This document shows, piece by piece, positions 1 through 10,361 of a stretch of DNA of 64,000 nucleotides; the first letter of the stretch is position 1; each line of letters begins with the position of its first letter. Origin of the DNA: Pseudomonas campi. GTDB taxonomy: Bacteria > Pseudomonadota > Gammaproteobacteria > Pseudomonadales > Pseudomonadaceae. A program made the position numbers and the translations under genes. The stretch spans positions 3,472,001 to 3,536,000 of the forward strand of contig NZ_CP053697.2 in assembly GCF_013200955.2 (NCBI RefSeq). Direction: 5' to 3'. Under the pieces are notes generated by a model. That model made no database searches, was not told the origin of the DNA, and saw only the letters and a program-made list of their open reading frames with translations.

Positions 1-2759
1 CCGACAGCGACCGCCTGTTCACCGAGCTGCTGGCCAAGGCCGGCGAGGTGAAGAACCAGCTGCCGCAGGATGCCGAAGACCCGGTGTTGTCCAAGGAAGC
101 AGCCGACTCGACTGCGCTGATGTACGTCAGCTTCTACAGCGAGCAACTGTCCAACCCGCAGATCACCGACTACCTGTCGCGGGTCATCCAGCCCAAGCTG
201 GCGACCCTGCCGGGCATGGCTGAAGCGGAAATCCTCGGCAACCAGGTGTTCGCCATGCGCCTGTGGCTGGACCCGGTGAAGATGGCCGCCTATGGCGTCA
301 CCGCCGGCGAGTTCAGCGAGGCCGTGCGCCAGTACAACTTCCTCGCCGCCGCCGGCGAAGTGAAGGGCCAGTACGTGGTCACCAGCATCAATGCCAGCAC
401 CGACCTGAAGACCCCGGAAGCCTTCGGCGCCATCCCGCTGAAGACCGTCGGCGACACCCGCGTGCTGGTACGTGACGTGGCCCGGGTGGAAATGGGCGCG
501 GCCAACTACGACTCGATCAGCTCGTTCGACGGCACACCCTCGGTGTACATCGCCATCAAGGGTACGCCCAGCGCCAACCCGCTGGACGTGATCAAGCACG
601 TGCGCGCCCTCCTCCCGGAGCTGGAAGCGCAACTGCCGCCGAACCTGAAAGTCTCCATCGCCTACGACGCCACCCGCTTCATCCAGGCGTCCATCGACGA
701 GGTGGTGATAACCCTGATCGAGGCGGTGCTGATCGTCATCGTCGTGGTCTTCCTGTTCCTCGGCGCGTTCCGCTCGGTGCTGATCCCGGTGATCACCATT
801 CCGCTGTCGATGATCGGCGTGCTGTTCTTCATGCAGCTGATGGGCTACTCGATCAACCTGCTGACCCTGCTGGCCATGGTCCTGGCCATCGGCCTGGTGG
901 TGGACGATGCAATCGTCGTGGTGGAAAATATCCACCGCCATATCGAGGAAGGTAAAACGCCCTTCGACGCGGCCATCGAAGGGGCTCGGGAGATCGCCGT
1001 GCCGGTGGTCTCGATGACCATCACCCTGGCGGCGGTGTATGCCCCGATCGGCTTCCTCGAAGGCCTCACCGGGGCGCTGTTCAAGGAGTTCGCCCTGACC
1101 CTGGCCGGCGCGGTGATCATCTCCGGCATCGTCGCCCTGACCCTGTCGCCGATGATGTGCGCCAAGCTGCTGCGCCACGAGGAGAACCCCTCGGGCCTGG
1201 CGCACAAGCTCGATCAGATCTTCGACAAGCTCAAGCGTCGCTATCAGGACGCCCTGCACGGCACCCTCAACACCCGCCCGGTGGTGCTGGTGTTCGCGCT
1301 GATCGTCATGGGCCTGATCCCGGTGCTGCTCAAGTTCAGCCACAGCGAGCTGGCGCCAGAAGAAGACCAGGGCATCGTGTTCCTCTTCGCCAACGCGCCG
1401 CAGCCGACCAACCTGAACTACCTGAATGCCTATACCGACGAGTTCGTGGAGATCTTCAAGAGCTTCCCCGAGTACTACTCGTCGTTCCAGATCAACGGCT
1501 TCGATGGCGTGCAAGCGGGTATCGGCGGCTTCCTGCTGACCCCCTGGGACGAGCGCGAGCGCACGCAGATGGAGCTGCTACCGGAAGTCCAGGCCAGGCT
1601 CAATGCCATCCCCGGCCTGCAGATCTTCGGTTTCAACCTGCCATCGCTGCCGGGCACCGGCCAGGGCCTGCCGTTCCAGTTCGTGATCAACACGCCGAAC
1701 GACTACGAGTCGCTCTTGCAGGTGGCCGACCGGGTCAAGGCGCGGGCCATGGAGTCGGGCAAGTTCGCCTTCCTCAACGTCGACCTGGCCTTCGACAAGC
1801 CGGAAGTGGTGGTCGCTATCGACCGCGAGAAGGCCGCACAGATGGGCGTGTCGATGCAGGACCTGGGGCTGACCCTGGCCACCCTGCTTGGTGAAGGCGA
1901 GATCAACCGCTTCACCATCGACGGCCGCAGCTACAAGGTGATCGCCCAGGTCGAGCGCGCCTACCGTGACAATCCGGGCTGGCTGAGCAGCTACTACGTG
2001 AAGAGCGAAAGCGGGCAGATGGTGCCGCTGGGTACGCTGATCACGGTCAGCGACCGCGCGCGGCCGACCAAGCTCAAGCAGTTCCAGCAGCTCAATTCGG
2101 CGATCATCGAGGGCGTGCCGATCGTCAGCACCGGTGAAGCGGTGGACACCATCGCGCAGATCGCCCGCGAGGAAGCGCCGCGCGGTTACGCCTTCGACTA
2201 TGCCGGCGCCTCGCGCCAGTATGTGCAGGAAGGCAGCGCACTGTTCGTCACCTTCGCCCTGGCCCTGGCGATCATCTTCCTGGTGCTGGCCGCGCAGTTC
2301 GAGAGTTTCCGCGACCCGCTGGTGATCCTGGTGACCGTACCGCTATCGATCTGCGGCGCCCTGCTGCCGATCTTCCTCGGTTTCTCCAGCATGAACATCT
2401 ACACCCAGGTGGGCCTGGTGACGCTGATCGGCCTGATCAGCAAGCACGGCATCCTGATCGTCGAGTTCGCCAACCAGCTGCGCCGCGACAAGGGCCTCGG
2501 TGTGCGCGAAGCGATCGAGGAAGCCGCCTCGATTCGCCTGCGCCCGGTGCTGATGACCACCGCGGCGATGGTCTTCGGCATGGTGCCGCTGATCCTCGCC
2601 ACCGGCGCCGGGGCGGCCAGCCGCTTCGACATCGGCCTGGTGATCGCCACCGGCATGTCGATCGGCACCCTGTTCACCCTGTTCGTCCTGCCCTGCGTCT
2701 ACACCCTGCTGGCCAAGCCAGACACCAGGCCGGCCGCAGCAGCAGTGCCGTCACACTGA
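1..2759 (+). CDS. mexW: RND multidrug efflux permease, MexW-like (5' end outside window)
   Basis: Inner-membrane proton/drug antiporter subunit of a tripartite RND pump. The reading frame is open from base 3, so the gene starts upstream of the window; about 918 of the roughly 1018 residues expected for the family are visible. The relay aspartate pair is present in VVDDAIVVVEN (near base 903), and the two large periplasmic porter halves and the second membrane bundle follow. The C-terminus is complete. Assignment to MexW rather than MexB or MexF rests on sequence resemblance and on synteny: inaA and colRS lie just downstream, as around P. aeruginosa mexVW. The mexV membrane-fusion gene would be expected upstream, outside the window. 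A bidirectional hairpin follows the stop. Confidence 0.85.
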   Translation, partial: DSDRLFTELLAKAGEVKNQLPQDAEDPVLSKEAADSTALMYVSFYSEQLSNPQITDYLSRVIQPKLATLPGMAEAEILGNQVFAMRLWLDPVKMAAYGVTAGEFSEAVRQYNFLAAAGEVKGQYVVTSINASTDLKTPEAFGAIPLKTVGDTRVLVRDVARVEMGAANYDSISSFDGTPSVYIAIKGTPSANPLDVIKHVRALLPELEAQLPPNLKVSIAYDATRFIQASIDEVVITLIEAVLIVIVVVFLFLGAFRSVLIPVITIPLSMIGVLFFMQLMGYSINLLTLLAMVLAIGLVVDDAIVVVENIHRHIEEGKTPFDAAIEGAREIAVPVVSMTITLAAVYAPIGFLEGLTGALFKEFALTLAGAVIISGIVALTLSPMMCAKLLRHEENPSGLAHKLDQIFDKLKRRYQDALHGTLNTRPVVLVFALIVMGLIPVLLKFSHSELAPEEDQGIVFLFANAPQPTNLNYLNAYTDEFVEIFKSFPEYYSSFQINGFDGVQAGIGGFLLTPWDERERTQMELLPEVQARLNAIPGLQIFGFNLPSLPGTGQGLPFQFVINTPNDYESLLQVADRVKARAMESGKFAFLNVDLAFDKPEVVVAIDREKAAQMGVSMQDLGLTLATLLGEGEINRFTIDGRSYKVIAQVERAYRDNPGWLSSYYVKSESGQMVPLGTLITVSDRARPTKLKQFQQLNSAIIEGVPIVSTGEAVDTIAQIAREEAPRGYAFDYAGASRQYVQEGSALFVTFALALAIIFLVLAAQFESFRDPLVILVTVPLSICGALLPIFLGFSSMNIYTQVGLVTLIGLISKHGILIVEFANQLRRDKGLGVREAIEEAASIRLRPVLMTTAAMVFGMVPLILATGAGAASRFDIGLVIATGMSIGTLFTLFVLPCVYTLLAKPDTRPAAAAVPSH

Positions 2760-2773
2760 GTGGCACGCCCAAG

Positions 2774-2801
2774 AAAAAGCCCCGCATTGCGGGGCTTTTT
2801 T
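2774..2801. terminator. Bidirectional intrinsic terminator
   Basis: A GC-rich stem (AAGCCCCGC, loop ATT, GCGGGGCTT) is flanked by an A-run and a T-run. It lies between the convergent mexW and the small minus-strand gene and can end both transcripts. Confidence 0.9.
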
Positions 2802-2815
2802 CATTCGGCGGCGGC

Positions 2816-3055
2816 TCAGTTGCTGGCGTTCAGGTTCTGCGACAGGCCGAACATCACCAGCAACAGGTCACTGTCGGGCCGGACTTGCGGCGTCAGCGCC
2901 TTGCTGCGGGCAACCGCCGGCTGCGGGCAATAACTCAGGGAACTGTTCTGGGCATCCAGCACCACGGGTTCGGGCTCCTGCCACGCGGCGGCGGCCAGGG
3001 CGGTTACGCCGAGGGCACCAACGAGGAAAAGACCTCGAGCAATTTCTAATTTCAT
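2816..3055 (-). CDS. Small hypothetical exported protein (79 aa)
   Basis: I do not recognise a family. The ATG at 3055 is chosen because AAGGGG lies about 8 bases upstream; the open frame continues upstream to 3262 but without signal-like sequence. Residues 1-24 look like a signal peptide or membrane anchor (MKLEIARGLF, then a run of small hydrophobic residues ending AAAAW). The mature part is about 55 residues, polar, with one cysteine (SYCPQP) and no evident motif. It is convergent with mexW and shares its terminator. Function unknown; probably a small periplasmic or membrane protein. Confidence 0.6.
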   Translation of the reverse strand: MKLEIARGLFLVGALGVTALAAAAWQEPEPVVLDAQNSSLSYCPQPAVARSKALTPQVRPDSDLLLVMFGLSQNLNASN

Positions 3056-3277
3056 CGCTGCAACCCCTTGAAAGTGCTGCCTAACACTTAGTGGAAACCT
3101 TAGAGCATCAAACCGTTTCCGTGGTCTTGGCAGACAAGCGGTCAACCCACTACCGCAAAGGTCCTTGGTAGCGGGGAGGCAGACTAGAGGGACAACTGTG
3201 AAAAAATCGTTATACCTGCCAGTGGCTACTGCACGCTCCATCGCGTGGCACAACCCGAACACGCGCTAACTCAACCG

Positions 3278-3973
3278 CTAAATACCCTTGATAGAGCTAC
3301 CAAAAACTTGCTGGTAGCCATGCAGCACCTGCTTCCATTCGACATCACTCCACGGCGAATGGCGCCTGAGTTGCCGCATATCATGCCGAGCAGCGCTTTT
3401 GCACGTCAGCCGCCGGCGGCTTTTCTCCAGGTCCAGCAGGGCCACGTCCAGCGCATCACCCTGCACCCGCACGAATACATGCTTGGCGTACAGGCAGCCA
3501 TGCTGCCAACGGCCAAGGTGCATACGCGCCAGCGTGGCACCTATCTGTTGCAACAGCTGCTCATGCTGCTCGGTGCTCAAGCATTCCGGCCCGCCCTGGG
3601 CATACCAGCTGTCGATATCGGCGAAGCCCTCCAAGGCCTCGCTGATGAGGATGCCGCGCCAGCCTTCGCCCACCTGATAGTGCGCACCGCAGTAGATCAG
3701 GTGCGGCACTCGCACGCCCAGCTTGCTCAAGCCCAGCAGGGCATTGCGCTCACGCAACACGGTCGGCCGGCCGAAGGGGTGCAGAAGGCTACGATAGAGG
3801 TGATCGACCTGACGTTTGGCATACAACAGTTCGTCGCTCACGTGACGTAGCCGCTGTACCCCACTTTCACCACCCCGGCGCCGATTGGGGGCCTCGACCC
3901 ACTCCCCCTGTTGCTGCCACCACTGATCGAACAGACTCGCATCCTTGTCCAACCCGAACACAGCACTCAACAT
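3278..3973 (-). CDS. inaA: InaA-family LPS-kinase-like protein
   Basis: A 231-residue protein of the protein-kinase-like fold seen in lipopolysaccharide kinases (WaaP/Kdo kinase superfamily) and InaA. The kinase-like core is visible: a nucleotide-lobe region near residues 60-110, a catalytic-loop-like HLGRWQHGCLYAKHVFV and a metal-binding-like VALLDLEKSR. In P. aeruginosa an inaA homologue sits beside colRS, as here. The ATG at 3973 is preferred over the GTG at 3979 because GGGGAGG lies 6-7 bases upstream of the ATG. It is transcribed away from mexW and sits downstream of colRS on the same strand, after a 245-base gap carrying its own promoter candidate. The substrate is not shown by the sequence. 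Confidence 0.8.
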   Translation of the reverse strand: MLSAVFGLDKDASLFDQWWQQQGEWVEAPNRRRGGESGVQRLRHVSDELLYAKRQVDHLYRSLLHPFGRPTVLRERNALLGLSKLGVRVPHLIYCGAHYQVGEGWRGILISEALEGFADIDSWYAQGGPECLSTEQHEQLLQQIGATLARMHLGRWQHGCLYAKHVFVRVQGDALDVALLDLEKSRRRLTCKSAARHDMRQLRRHSPWSDVEWKQVLHGYQQVFGSSIKGI

Positions 3974-3995
3974 CGTCACCCTCCCCCGAAATCAG

Positions 3996-4023
3996 ATCAT
4001 AACCTCGTCGCCAAACCGGCCAA
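3996..4023 (-). promoter_or_regulatory. Candidate sigma-70 promoter of inaA
   Basis: On the minus strand TTGGCC and TATGAT are separated by 16 bases, the latter about 23 bases upstream of the inaA ATG. The -35 match is partial. Confidence 0.4.
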
Positions 4024-4218
4024 GACTGGAGCACCTCGACACACATGGGTTACCGCAGTCACTGCGGGTAACAGACAAGTGCTCAATAACAGCCTGACAT
4101 GCTTGTCGACAGTCGATCTGAATTTGAGTGCAAGGCGCATACCCGCCTGACCACTACGACAGCTTATTCCCCTACGCCGGAGCACTGAAGCCACGGCCAC
4201 CAGCGACAGGAGGGGCGC

Positions 4219-5499
4219 TCAGCAAGCAGCGCCGGTGAGGCTGACCTCGAAGCGACAACCCTGGGGCTCCACACCACTCAGACTGACACTCCAGCCCTGG
4301 CTTTCGCAGATCCGCTGGACCAGCGACAGGCCGAGACCGAGACCCTCACCACGCGCCTGACCACCGCGCACGAAAGGCTGGAACATTGCCTCGCGCTCGC
4401 TTTCCGGAATGCCCACGCCGCTGTCGACGACGACAAAGCCCTGCTCACCCAGTTGCAACTCGATAGCCCCACGCTCGGTGTAATGCAGCGCATTGCGCAG
4501 CAGATTGCCCATGACCGAACGCAGCAAGGGCGCGTTGTAATGCATCAGGGTGCCGCTGCCGCGCTGATAGTGAAATGTCAGGCCCTTGGCCTCGATCGCC
4601 GGGCGCCATTGCTCAACCAGGCCATCGGCCACCTCGGTCAGGCTGGCCAGGGGCGTCATACCGGGTTCATCGTTGCGCGAGCGCGCCAGCAGCAGAAAGG
4701 TCTGCACCAGATCACGCATTTCCTCGCTGGCGCGGGCAATTCGCTGCACCTGGCCACGGGCTCGCGCGTCCAGGGAAGGGCTTTCCAGCAGCAGCTCGCA
4801 GGAGCTGGCCAGCACCATCAGCGGGGTGCGCAGCTCATGGCTGACGTCACTGGTGAACAGCCGCTCACGGGTCAGCGCACGGCGCAGCAGGCCCAGGGTG
4901 GTGTCGAAGGAGGCTGCCAGCTGCCCCACCTCGTCGCTGGCATAGTCCGGCGCCAGCGACGGCGCGCGGTCGAGCAGCTGGTCCGGGTGGCGCACCTGGG
5001 TCGACAGGCGCACCACCGGTTCGATCACCTTGCGCGCCAGCAGCCAGCCGAGCAGCCCGGACAGCGCCAGGCTGATCAGGAAACCGCCGAATACCACAGC
5101 GAACAGCAACTGCTCGCGGTCCTCGAAGCCGCTCTGATCCTGCAGCAACACATAGCGGCGACCATCCACCAGCTGCACGAAGCCATGGTAGGAACGTTCC
5201 TCGCGGTACACCTCGTGAAAGCCCGGCGCCAGGCTCTGTAGTTCCTCCGGCAGGGCGAAGTCGCCGTGCCCATCACTGAAGTAGAACAGCTGGCCGGGCT
5301 CGGGGTGGTGGCGCCAGTCGTCAATGCTCTCCATCTTCAGGAAACGCTCGAGGTCGCCGCCCAGCTCGTTAGAGATCAGCCGCTCCTCGACTTGGTGCAC
5401 GGTCTCGACGATGCCGATGGCAAAGGTGCCACCCACCAGCAAGGTCATCAGCATGAAGGCGATGACGATACGCCGTGACAGGCTGTGCCTAAACTCCAT
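4219..5499 (-). CDS. colS: Sensor histidine kinase ColS
   Basis: Membrane sensor kinase of the ColRS envelope-stress/metal-response system, 426 residues. TM1 is about residues 10-32, a periplasmic loop about 33-130, and TM2 about 132-155. A HAMP-like linker follows, then a HisKA domain with the phospho-accepting His221 in SDVSHELRTP. The ATPase domain has an N-box (NLLRNALHYT), G1 (VDSGVGIP) and G2 (GEGLGLGLSL). The ATG at 5499 starts MEFRHSLSRR; the frame extends 32 codons upstream only as shadow of colR. It overlaps the colR stop by 11 bases, so the two are translationally coupled. Homologues respond to excess zinc and other metals and influence membrane integrity and polymyxin tolerance; that role is inferred from the family. 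Confidence 0.92.
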   Translation of the reverse strand: MEFRHSLSRRIVIAFMLMTLLVGGTFAIGIVETVHQVEERLISNELGGDLERFLKMESIDDWRHHPEPGQLFYFSDGHGDFALPEELQSLAPGFHEVYREERSYHGFVQLVDGRRYVLLQDQSGFEDREQLLFAVVFGGFLISLALSGLLGWLLARKVIEPVVRLSTQVRHPDQLLDRAPSLAPDYASDEVGQLAASFDTTLGLLRRALTRERLFTSDVSHELRTPLMVLASSCELLLESPSLDARARGQVQRIARASEEMRDLVQTFLLLARSRNDEPGMTPLASLTEVADGLVEQWRPAIEAKGLTFHYQRGSGTLMHYNAPLLRSVMGNLLRNALHYTERGAIELQLGEQGFVVVDSGVGIPESEREAMFQPFVRGGQARGEGLGLGLSLVQRICESQGWSVSLSGVEPQGCRFEVSLTGAAC

Positions 5500-6172
5500 C
5501 GGCCAACTCCGCCAAGCGATAGCCGACCCCGTGCACGGTGTGCAGCAGCGCCTGGTCGAACGGTTTGTCGATGACCTGACGCAACTGGTGCACATGGCTG
5601 CGCAGACTGTCGCTGTCCGGGCAATCGTCGCCCCACAGCGCCTCTTCCAGCGCCTCGCGGCGCACCACGTGCGGACTTTTCTGCATCAGCAGGGCGAGCA
5701 GCTTGAGGCCCACCGGGTTGAGCTTGAGCGGACGGCCGCTGCGACTGACTTCCAGGGTGTCGAGGTCATAACTCAACTCTCCGACCTGCAGGCTGCGCTT
5801 GCCGCCACCCAGGCTGCGGCGCAGCACGGCCTCGATGCGCGCGGCCAGCTCGGAGAGGGCAAAGGGCTTGACCAGGTAGTCGTCGGCCCCGGCCTTGAAG
5901 CCCTTGAGACGGTCGTCCAGCTGGTCACGGGCGGTCAGCATGATCACCGGGGTATCGCGCCGTGCCTCCTCGCGCAGGCGCTGGCACAGGGTGTAGCCGT
6001 CGATGCCGGGCAGCATGATGTCCAGCACGATCAGGTCGTAATGTTCGCTGGCGGCCAGGTGCAGACCGGACAGGCCATCCTGGGCGCAGTCCACCGTGTA
6101 ACCCTTGATCCCCAGGTAGTCGGCCATGTTGGCCAGGATGTCGCGGTTGTCCTCGACCAGGAGGATGCGCAT
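5489..6172 (-). CDS. colR: Response regulator ColR
   Basis: OmpR/PhoB-type DNA-binding response regulator, 227 residues. The receiver domain carries the acidic pocket (VEDN), the phospho-acceptor Asp51 in VLDIMLPGIDGY and the conserved lysine in LVKPFA. The C-terminal winged helix ends with HTVHGVGYRL. The start at 6172 is chosen because the receiver domain begins there (MRILLVEDN) and GAGGG lies 8 bases upstream. It is the first gene of the colRS operon and overlaps colS. By homology it activates genes for membrane maintenance; nearby inaA is a possible but unproven target. Confidence 0.93.
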   Translation of the reverse strand: MRILLVEDNRDILANMADYLGIKGYTVDCAQDGLSGLHLAASEHYDLIVLDIMLPGIDGYTLCQRLREEARRDTPVIMLTARDQLDDRLKGFKAGADDYLVKPFALSELAARIEAVLRRSLGGGKRSLQVGELSYDLDTLEVSRSGRPLKLNPVGLKLLALLMQKSPHVVRREALEEALWGDDCPDSDSLRSHVHQLRQVIDKPFDQALLHTVHGVGYRLAELADGV

Positions 6173-6273
6173 ATCGAATTCCCTCACCGGCGCGATGGCG
6201 CCGCAGTGGCGCAAAGATACCGCGAACATCCAGGCAACACGGTCGCTTTGACGGTTTTTTCACGACGCCCGGC

Positions 6274-6418
6274 TAAGAACCTGTTTACGATCTTTTGGAC
6301 TAGAGCCAGACAAGGCAAAAACAGCCGAGGAAGCGGAGTTTACAGCTGTAAATGAGCATTCCGAGGCTGTTTTTAACGCCGTATGGCCGACGGCCAGGAG
6401 GTCGTAAACAGGTTCTTA
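6274..6418. repeat. 145-bp imperfect palindromic element, copy A
   Basis: The ends are a perfect 17-bp inverted repeat (TAAGAACCTGTTTACGA at 6274-6290 and its complement at 6402-6418). Inside is a second dyad (AAAAACAGCC / GGCTGTTTTT) around a centre where GAGTTTAC faces GTAAATGAGC. Related copies occur at 12416, 61721 and, inverted, 11118. No open reading frame; MITE-like. It lies between colR and the groEL terminator. Confidence 0.85.
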
Positions 6419-6427
6419 TCGCGCCCA

Positions 6428-6459
6428 TAAAAAAGCCCCGCACTAGGCGGGGCTCTTTA
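6428..6459 (-). terminator. groEL terminator
   Basis: On the minus strand AAAGAGCCCCGCC, loop TAGT, then GCGGGGC and a run of six T. It lies 21 bases past the groEL stop. Confidence 0.9.
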
Positions 6460-6479
6460 TGCAGCGAGGGCCGGTCGGC

Positions 6480-8132
<1,653 letters not shown>

Positions 8133-8166
8133 TTAAATTCTTGAGTTGTACGGGTATTCGCGGGAA

Positions 8167-8460
8167 TCAGGCTTCGAGGACGGCGAGGATTTCGTTCTCG
8201 CTCATCACCAGCAGGTCTTCGCCGTCGACTTTGACGGTGTTGCTGCCGGAGTAAGGGCCGAATACCACTTTGTCACCGACTTTGACGGCCAGGGCACGTA
8301 CTTCACCGTTGTCCAGGGCTTTGCCGGTACCGACGGCGACGATCACGCCCTGGTTCGGCTTTTCAGCAGCGGAGCCCGGCAGCACGATGCCACCAGCGGT
8401 TTTCGATTCTTCTTCGCTGCGGCGGATAACGACGCGGTCATGCAGAGGACGAAGCTTCAT
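8167..8460 (-). CDS. groES: Co-chaperonin GroES (Hsp10)
   Basis: A 97-residue lid of the GroEL chamber. It starts [12 protein letters not shown] and has the mobile-loop region [16 protein letters not shown] and the roof-forming middle. The ATG at 8460 matches the family start; the open frame upstream (to 8562) is unrelated low-complexity translation. First gene of groESL, 46 bases ahead of groEL, with a heat-shock promoter about 150 bases upstream. Confidence 0.99.
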   Translation of the reverse strand: MKLRPLHDRVVIRRSEEESKTAGGIVLPGSAAEKPNQGVIVAVGTGKALDNGEVRALAVKVGDKVVFGPYSGSNTVKVDGEDLLVMSENEILAVLEA

Positions 8461-8609
8461 GGGTCGATCTCTCCCGATAAGTTGTTGTAAGCAGGCCGGT
8501 GACTGCACCGGCGGGTTAGCAAAGTCCGGCGGAGCCGGGCGCGGCACGCCTGGGCGGGCCACGGAAGTCTGTTCTGCCGAAAACGGCAGACACCTTGCGG
8601 TGCTAGCTA

Positions 8610-8636
8610 GATAGGGGCGATCAAGGGTATTTCAAG
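8610..8636 (-). promoter_or_regulatory. Sigma-32 (heat-shock) promoter of groESL
   Basis: On the minus strand CTTGAAA (8636-8630) and CCCCTATC (8617-8610) are separated by 12 bases. This closely matches the RpoH consensus CTTGAAA-N11-15-CCCCATNT. It leaves a 5' leader of about 140 bases before groES. No CIRCE element is seen, consistent with RpoH control in gammaproteobacteria. Confidence 0.85.
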
Positions 8637-8669
8637 GGCTGGGGGTGATTTTTTTATGGCCTGCCATCT

Positions 8670-8941
8670 CTAGGGTCTGTTCCCGTTTCGTTCGCGAACC
8701 GCGTTGCTGCGCAAAATCGCGCCAGGCTAGGCGCGGGACGCAGGCAATGGTCATTCCCTTGGCAAGTCCCGCAACGACGCATGGCGCGATTTTGCGCGCA
8801 ACCCGCAGGGACGGGCCCGTTTTTGCGCGGGACGTCGTTACTCGACGGCTCATTTGGACGACCAAACCTCGCGTCTCGCGCCTAACCCCGCGCAAAAACA
8901 GGCTCCGGCGCGGCCGTGAACGAAACGGGAACAGACCCTAG
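8670..8941. repeat. 272-bp element with 24-bp perfect terminal inverted repeats
   Basis: The ends (CTAGGGTCTGTTCCCG... at 8670-8693 and complement at 8918-8941) match perfectly over 24 bp. Inside are two further dyads: a 16-bp perfect inverted repeat starting GCGCAAAATCGC (8709-8724 / 8782-8797) and a 13-bp one, GTTTTTGCGCGGG (8819-8831 / 8887-8899). The predicted form is two hairpins enclosed by a long stem. No convincing gene lies inside. It fills most of the 548-base gap between groES and fxsA. Confidence 0.85.
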
Positions 8942-8973
8942 CGGCCACCCTGCGGGCCGTCGCTGCGCGACGT

Positions 8974-8998
8974 TAAAAATTGCTCCTGGCAATTTTTT
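8974..8998 (-). terminator. Likely terminator of fxsA
   Basis: A hairpin (AAAAATTGC, loop TCCTG, GCAATTTTTT) with A/T runs on both sides sits 11 bases past the fxsA stop. The stem is AT-rich, so strength is uncertain. Confidence 0.5.
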
Positions 8999-9008
8999 GC
9001 ACACAGCC

Positions 9009-9458
9009 TCAGTCGCGGCGCTGGTACTCGCCTTCGATGACGTTGGGGCGGGTTTGCCCGGAGCGGGCGGCCAGGTCGTCGGCGAAGGCACGCTGACGCA
9101 GGGCCTGCTCCGCGGCACGGCGGCGCAGGTTGCCGATCAGCAGATTGCGGGTGAAGGGAATCAGGCAGAGCAGGCCGAACACGTCGCTGATAAAGCCCGG
9201 CAGCAGCAACAGGCCGCCACCGACGGCGATCAGCAGGCCGGCGAACATCTCCTCCTCCGGCATTTCGCCACGGGCCAGCTTCTCGCGGGCACGCCAGGCG
9301 GTAGCCAGGCCGGCCACACGCAGCAGCACGCTGCCGAGGATGGCCGTGCCGATCACCAGCAGCAGAGTCGGGATGACGCCAATGGCACTACCGACCTGAA
9401 TCAGCACAGCCAGTTCGATCAGCGGGAACAGCAGAAACAGAAAGAGAAAAACGCGCAT
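9009..9458 (-). CDS. fxsA: FxsA family membrane protein
   Basis: A 149-residue inner-membrane protein of the FxsA family, named for suppressing F exclusion of phage T7 in E. coli. Hydrophobic segments lie at about residues 2-22 (MRVFLFLFLLFPLIELAVL), 27-50 and 70-100, including the family's GGGLLLLPGFISDVFGLL. The charged tail after residue 108 is cytoplasmic-like. An AAGGAA Shine-Dalgarno sequence precedes the ATG. It sits beside groESL as in other pseudomonads, but its biochemical role is unknown. Confidence 0.88.
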   Translation of the reverse strand: MRVFLFLFLLFPLIELAVLIQVGSAIGVIPTLLLVIGTAILGSVLLRVAGLATAWRAREKLARGEMPEEEMFAGLLIAVGGGLLLLPGFISDVFGLLCLIPFTRNLLIGNLRRRAAEQALRQRAFADDLAARSGQTRPNVIEGEYQRRD

Positions 9459-9521
9459 CAGGGGTTCCTTGACGGAAGAACGGCTTCCGATACCGATGAA
9501 GTATGGGGTGTGGCGCTTAAT

Positions 9522-10253
9522 TCAAGCTGACGCCTGCTCGGCGGTCGGCCAGACCTCAGCCCGAGCCAGCTGCACCAAGGCCTGGCGCACTGCGCCGGGA
9601 CTGTTACAGGATGTTGGAAAGGCCAGCCAGTACAGGCTCTTGCCGATGCGCAGGTGGAAGCCTTCGCTGTCGATGCCGACCAGTTGCGCCGACTCACGGG
9701 CGGGCAATCCGGCCAGCTCGACATAATGGGCGATGGCCGCCACGTGGTCGGCATTCATGTGTTCGAGCATGCCCAGCTCCACTTCGCCGGCGAAGGGATT
9801 GGCCAGGCTGACCTGTTCCAGCCAGTGAATCGCACCGAAACCGCCGATATAGCGCCAGCGCACCGGCTGCAGGCGCCAGAAGTCGAAGTCGTGTACCTGG
9901 TGGTAATCGCGCGATTCGGGGAAATAGCGGTAGTAACGCGCGGCAGCGGCGTCTACCTGCACTGATTCTGCCAGTTTCTCGGCCTCGGCCAGCAGGGTCA
10001 GGCGCCCGACCGCCTGCACATCCTCGGCACCGCGCTCACCGACCAGCAGCGAGCATTTGCCGTCCTGCTGCAGATTATGGGTGTGCTGGGCAATGCGACT
10101 GATCAGAATTAGCGGGCAACCCAGCTCGTCCAGACAGTAAGGCACCACTGATCCGAAAGGGAAGCCCGGCATGGCCTTGGAGTGGGTCGAGAGCACGCCG
10201 CGGTATTCCTTGAGGAGCAATTCTCGGGCATGCTTACCGGCTGTCACGCTCAA
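9522..10253 (-). CDS. HugZ-family / pyridoxamine-oxidase-fold heme-utilization-like protein
   Basis: A 243-residue protein with two parts. The N-terminal split-barrel FMN-binding-like domain (about residues 5-150) belongs to the pyridoxamine 5'-phosphate oxidase/HugZ superfamily (HSKAMPGFPFGSVVPY, LISRIAQHTHNL). The C-terminal DUF2470 domain (about 160-240) contains MLEHMNADHVAAIAHY. This architecture occurs in HugZ/HutZ-type heme-degrading or heme-handling proteins and in many uncharacterised pseudomonad proteins. No heme-uptake gene is adjacent, so the heme role is a family inference only. It is divergent from the SDR gene at 10362. Confidence 0.75.
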   Translation of the reverse strand: MSVTAGKHARELLLKEYRGVLSTHSKAMPGFPFGSVVPYCLDELGCPLILISRIAQHTHNLQQDGKCSLLVGERGAEDVQAVGRLTLLAEAEKLAESVQVDAAAARYYRYFPESRDYHQVHDFDFWRLQPVRWRYIGGFGAIHWLEQVSLANPFAGEVELGMLEHMNADHVAAIAHYVELAGLPARESAQLVGIDSEGFHLRIGKSLYWLAFPTSCNSPGAVRQALVQLARAEVWPTAEQASA

Positions 10254-10361
10254 TTTATGACTCCTCGCTTAGAATCCGTCGAAAACAAAACGGACAGGCA
10301 CCCGGCAGAACTCTTTGCAGTGCCAGCGAGGCCACCTGTAGACCTTTAGAGGGGTAGTGTT

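Noticed and set aside
3245..3850. 201-codon open frame opposite inaA
   Set aside because: Antisense of a recognised gene with no start signal.
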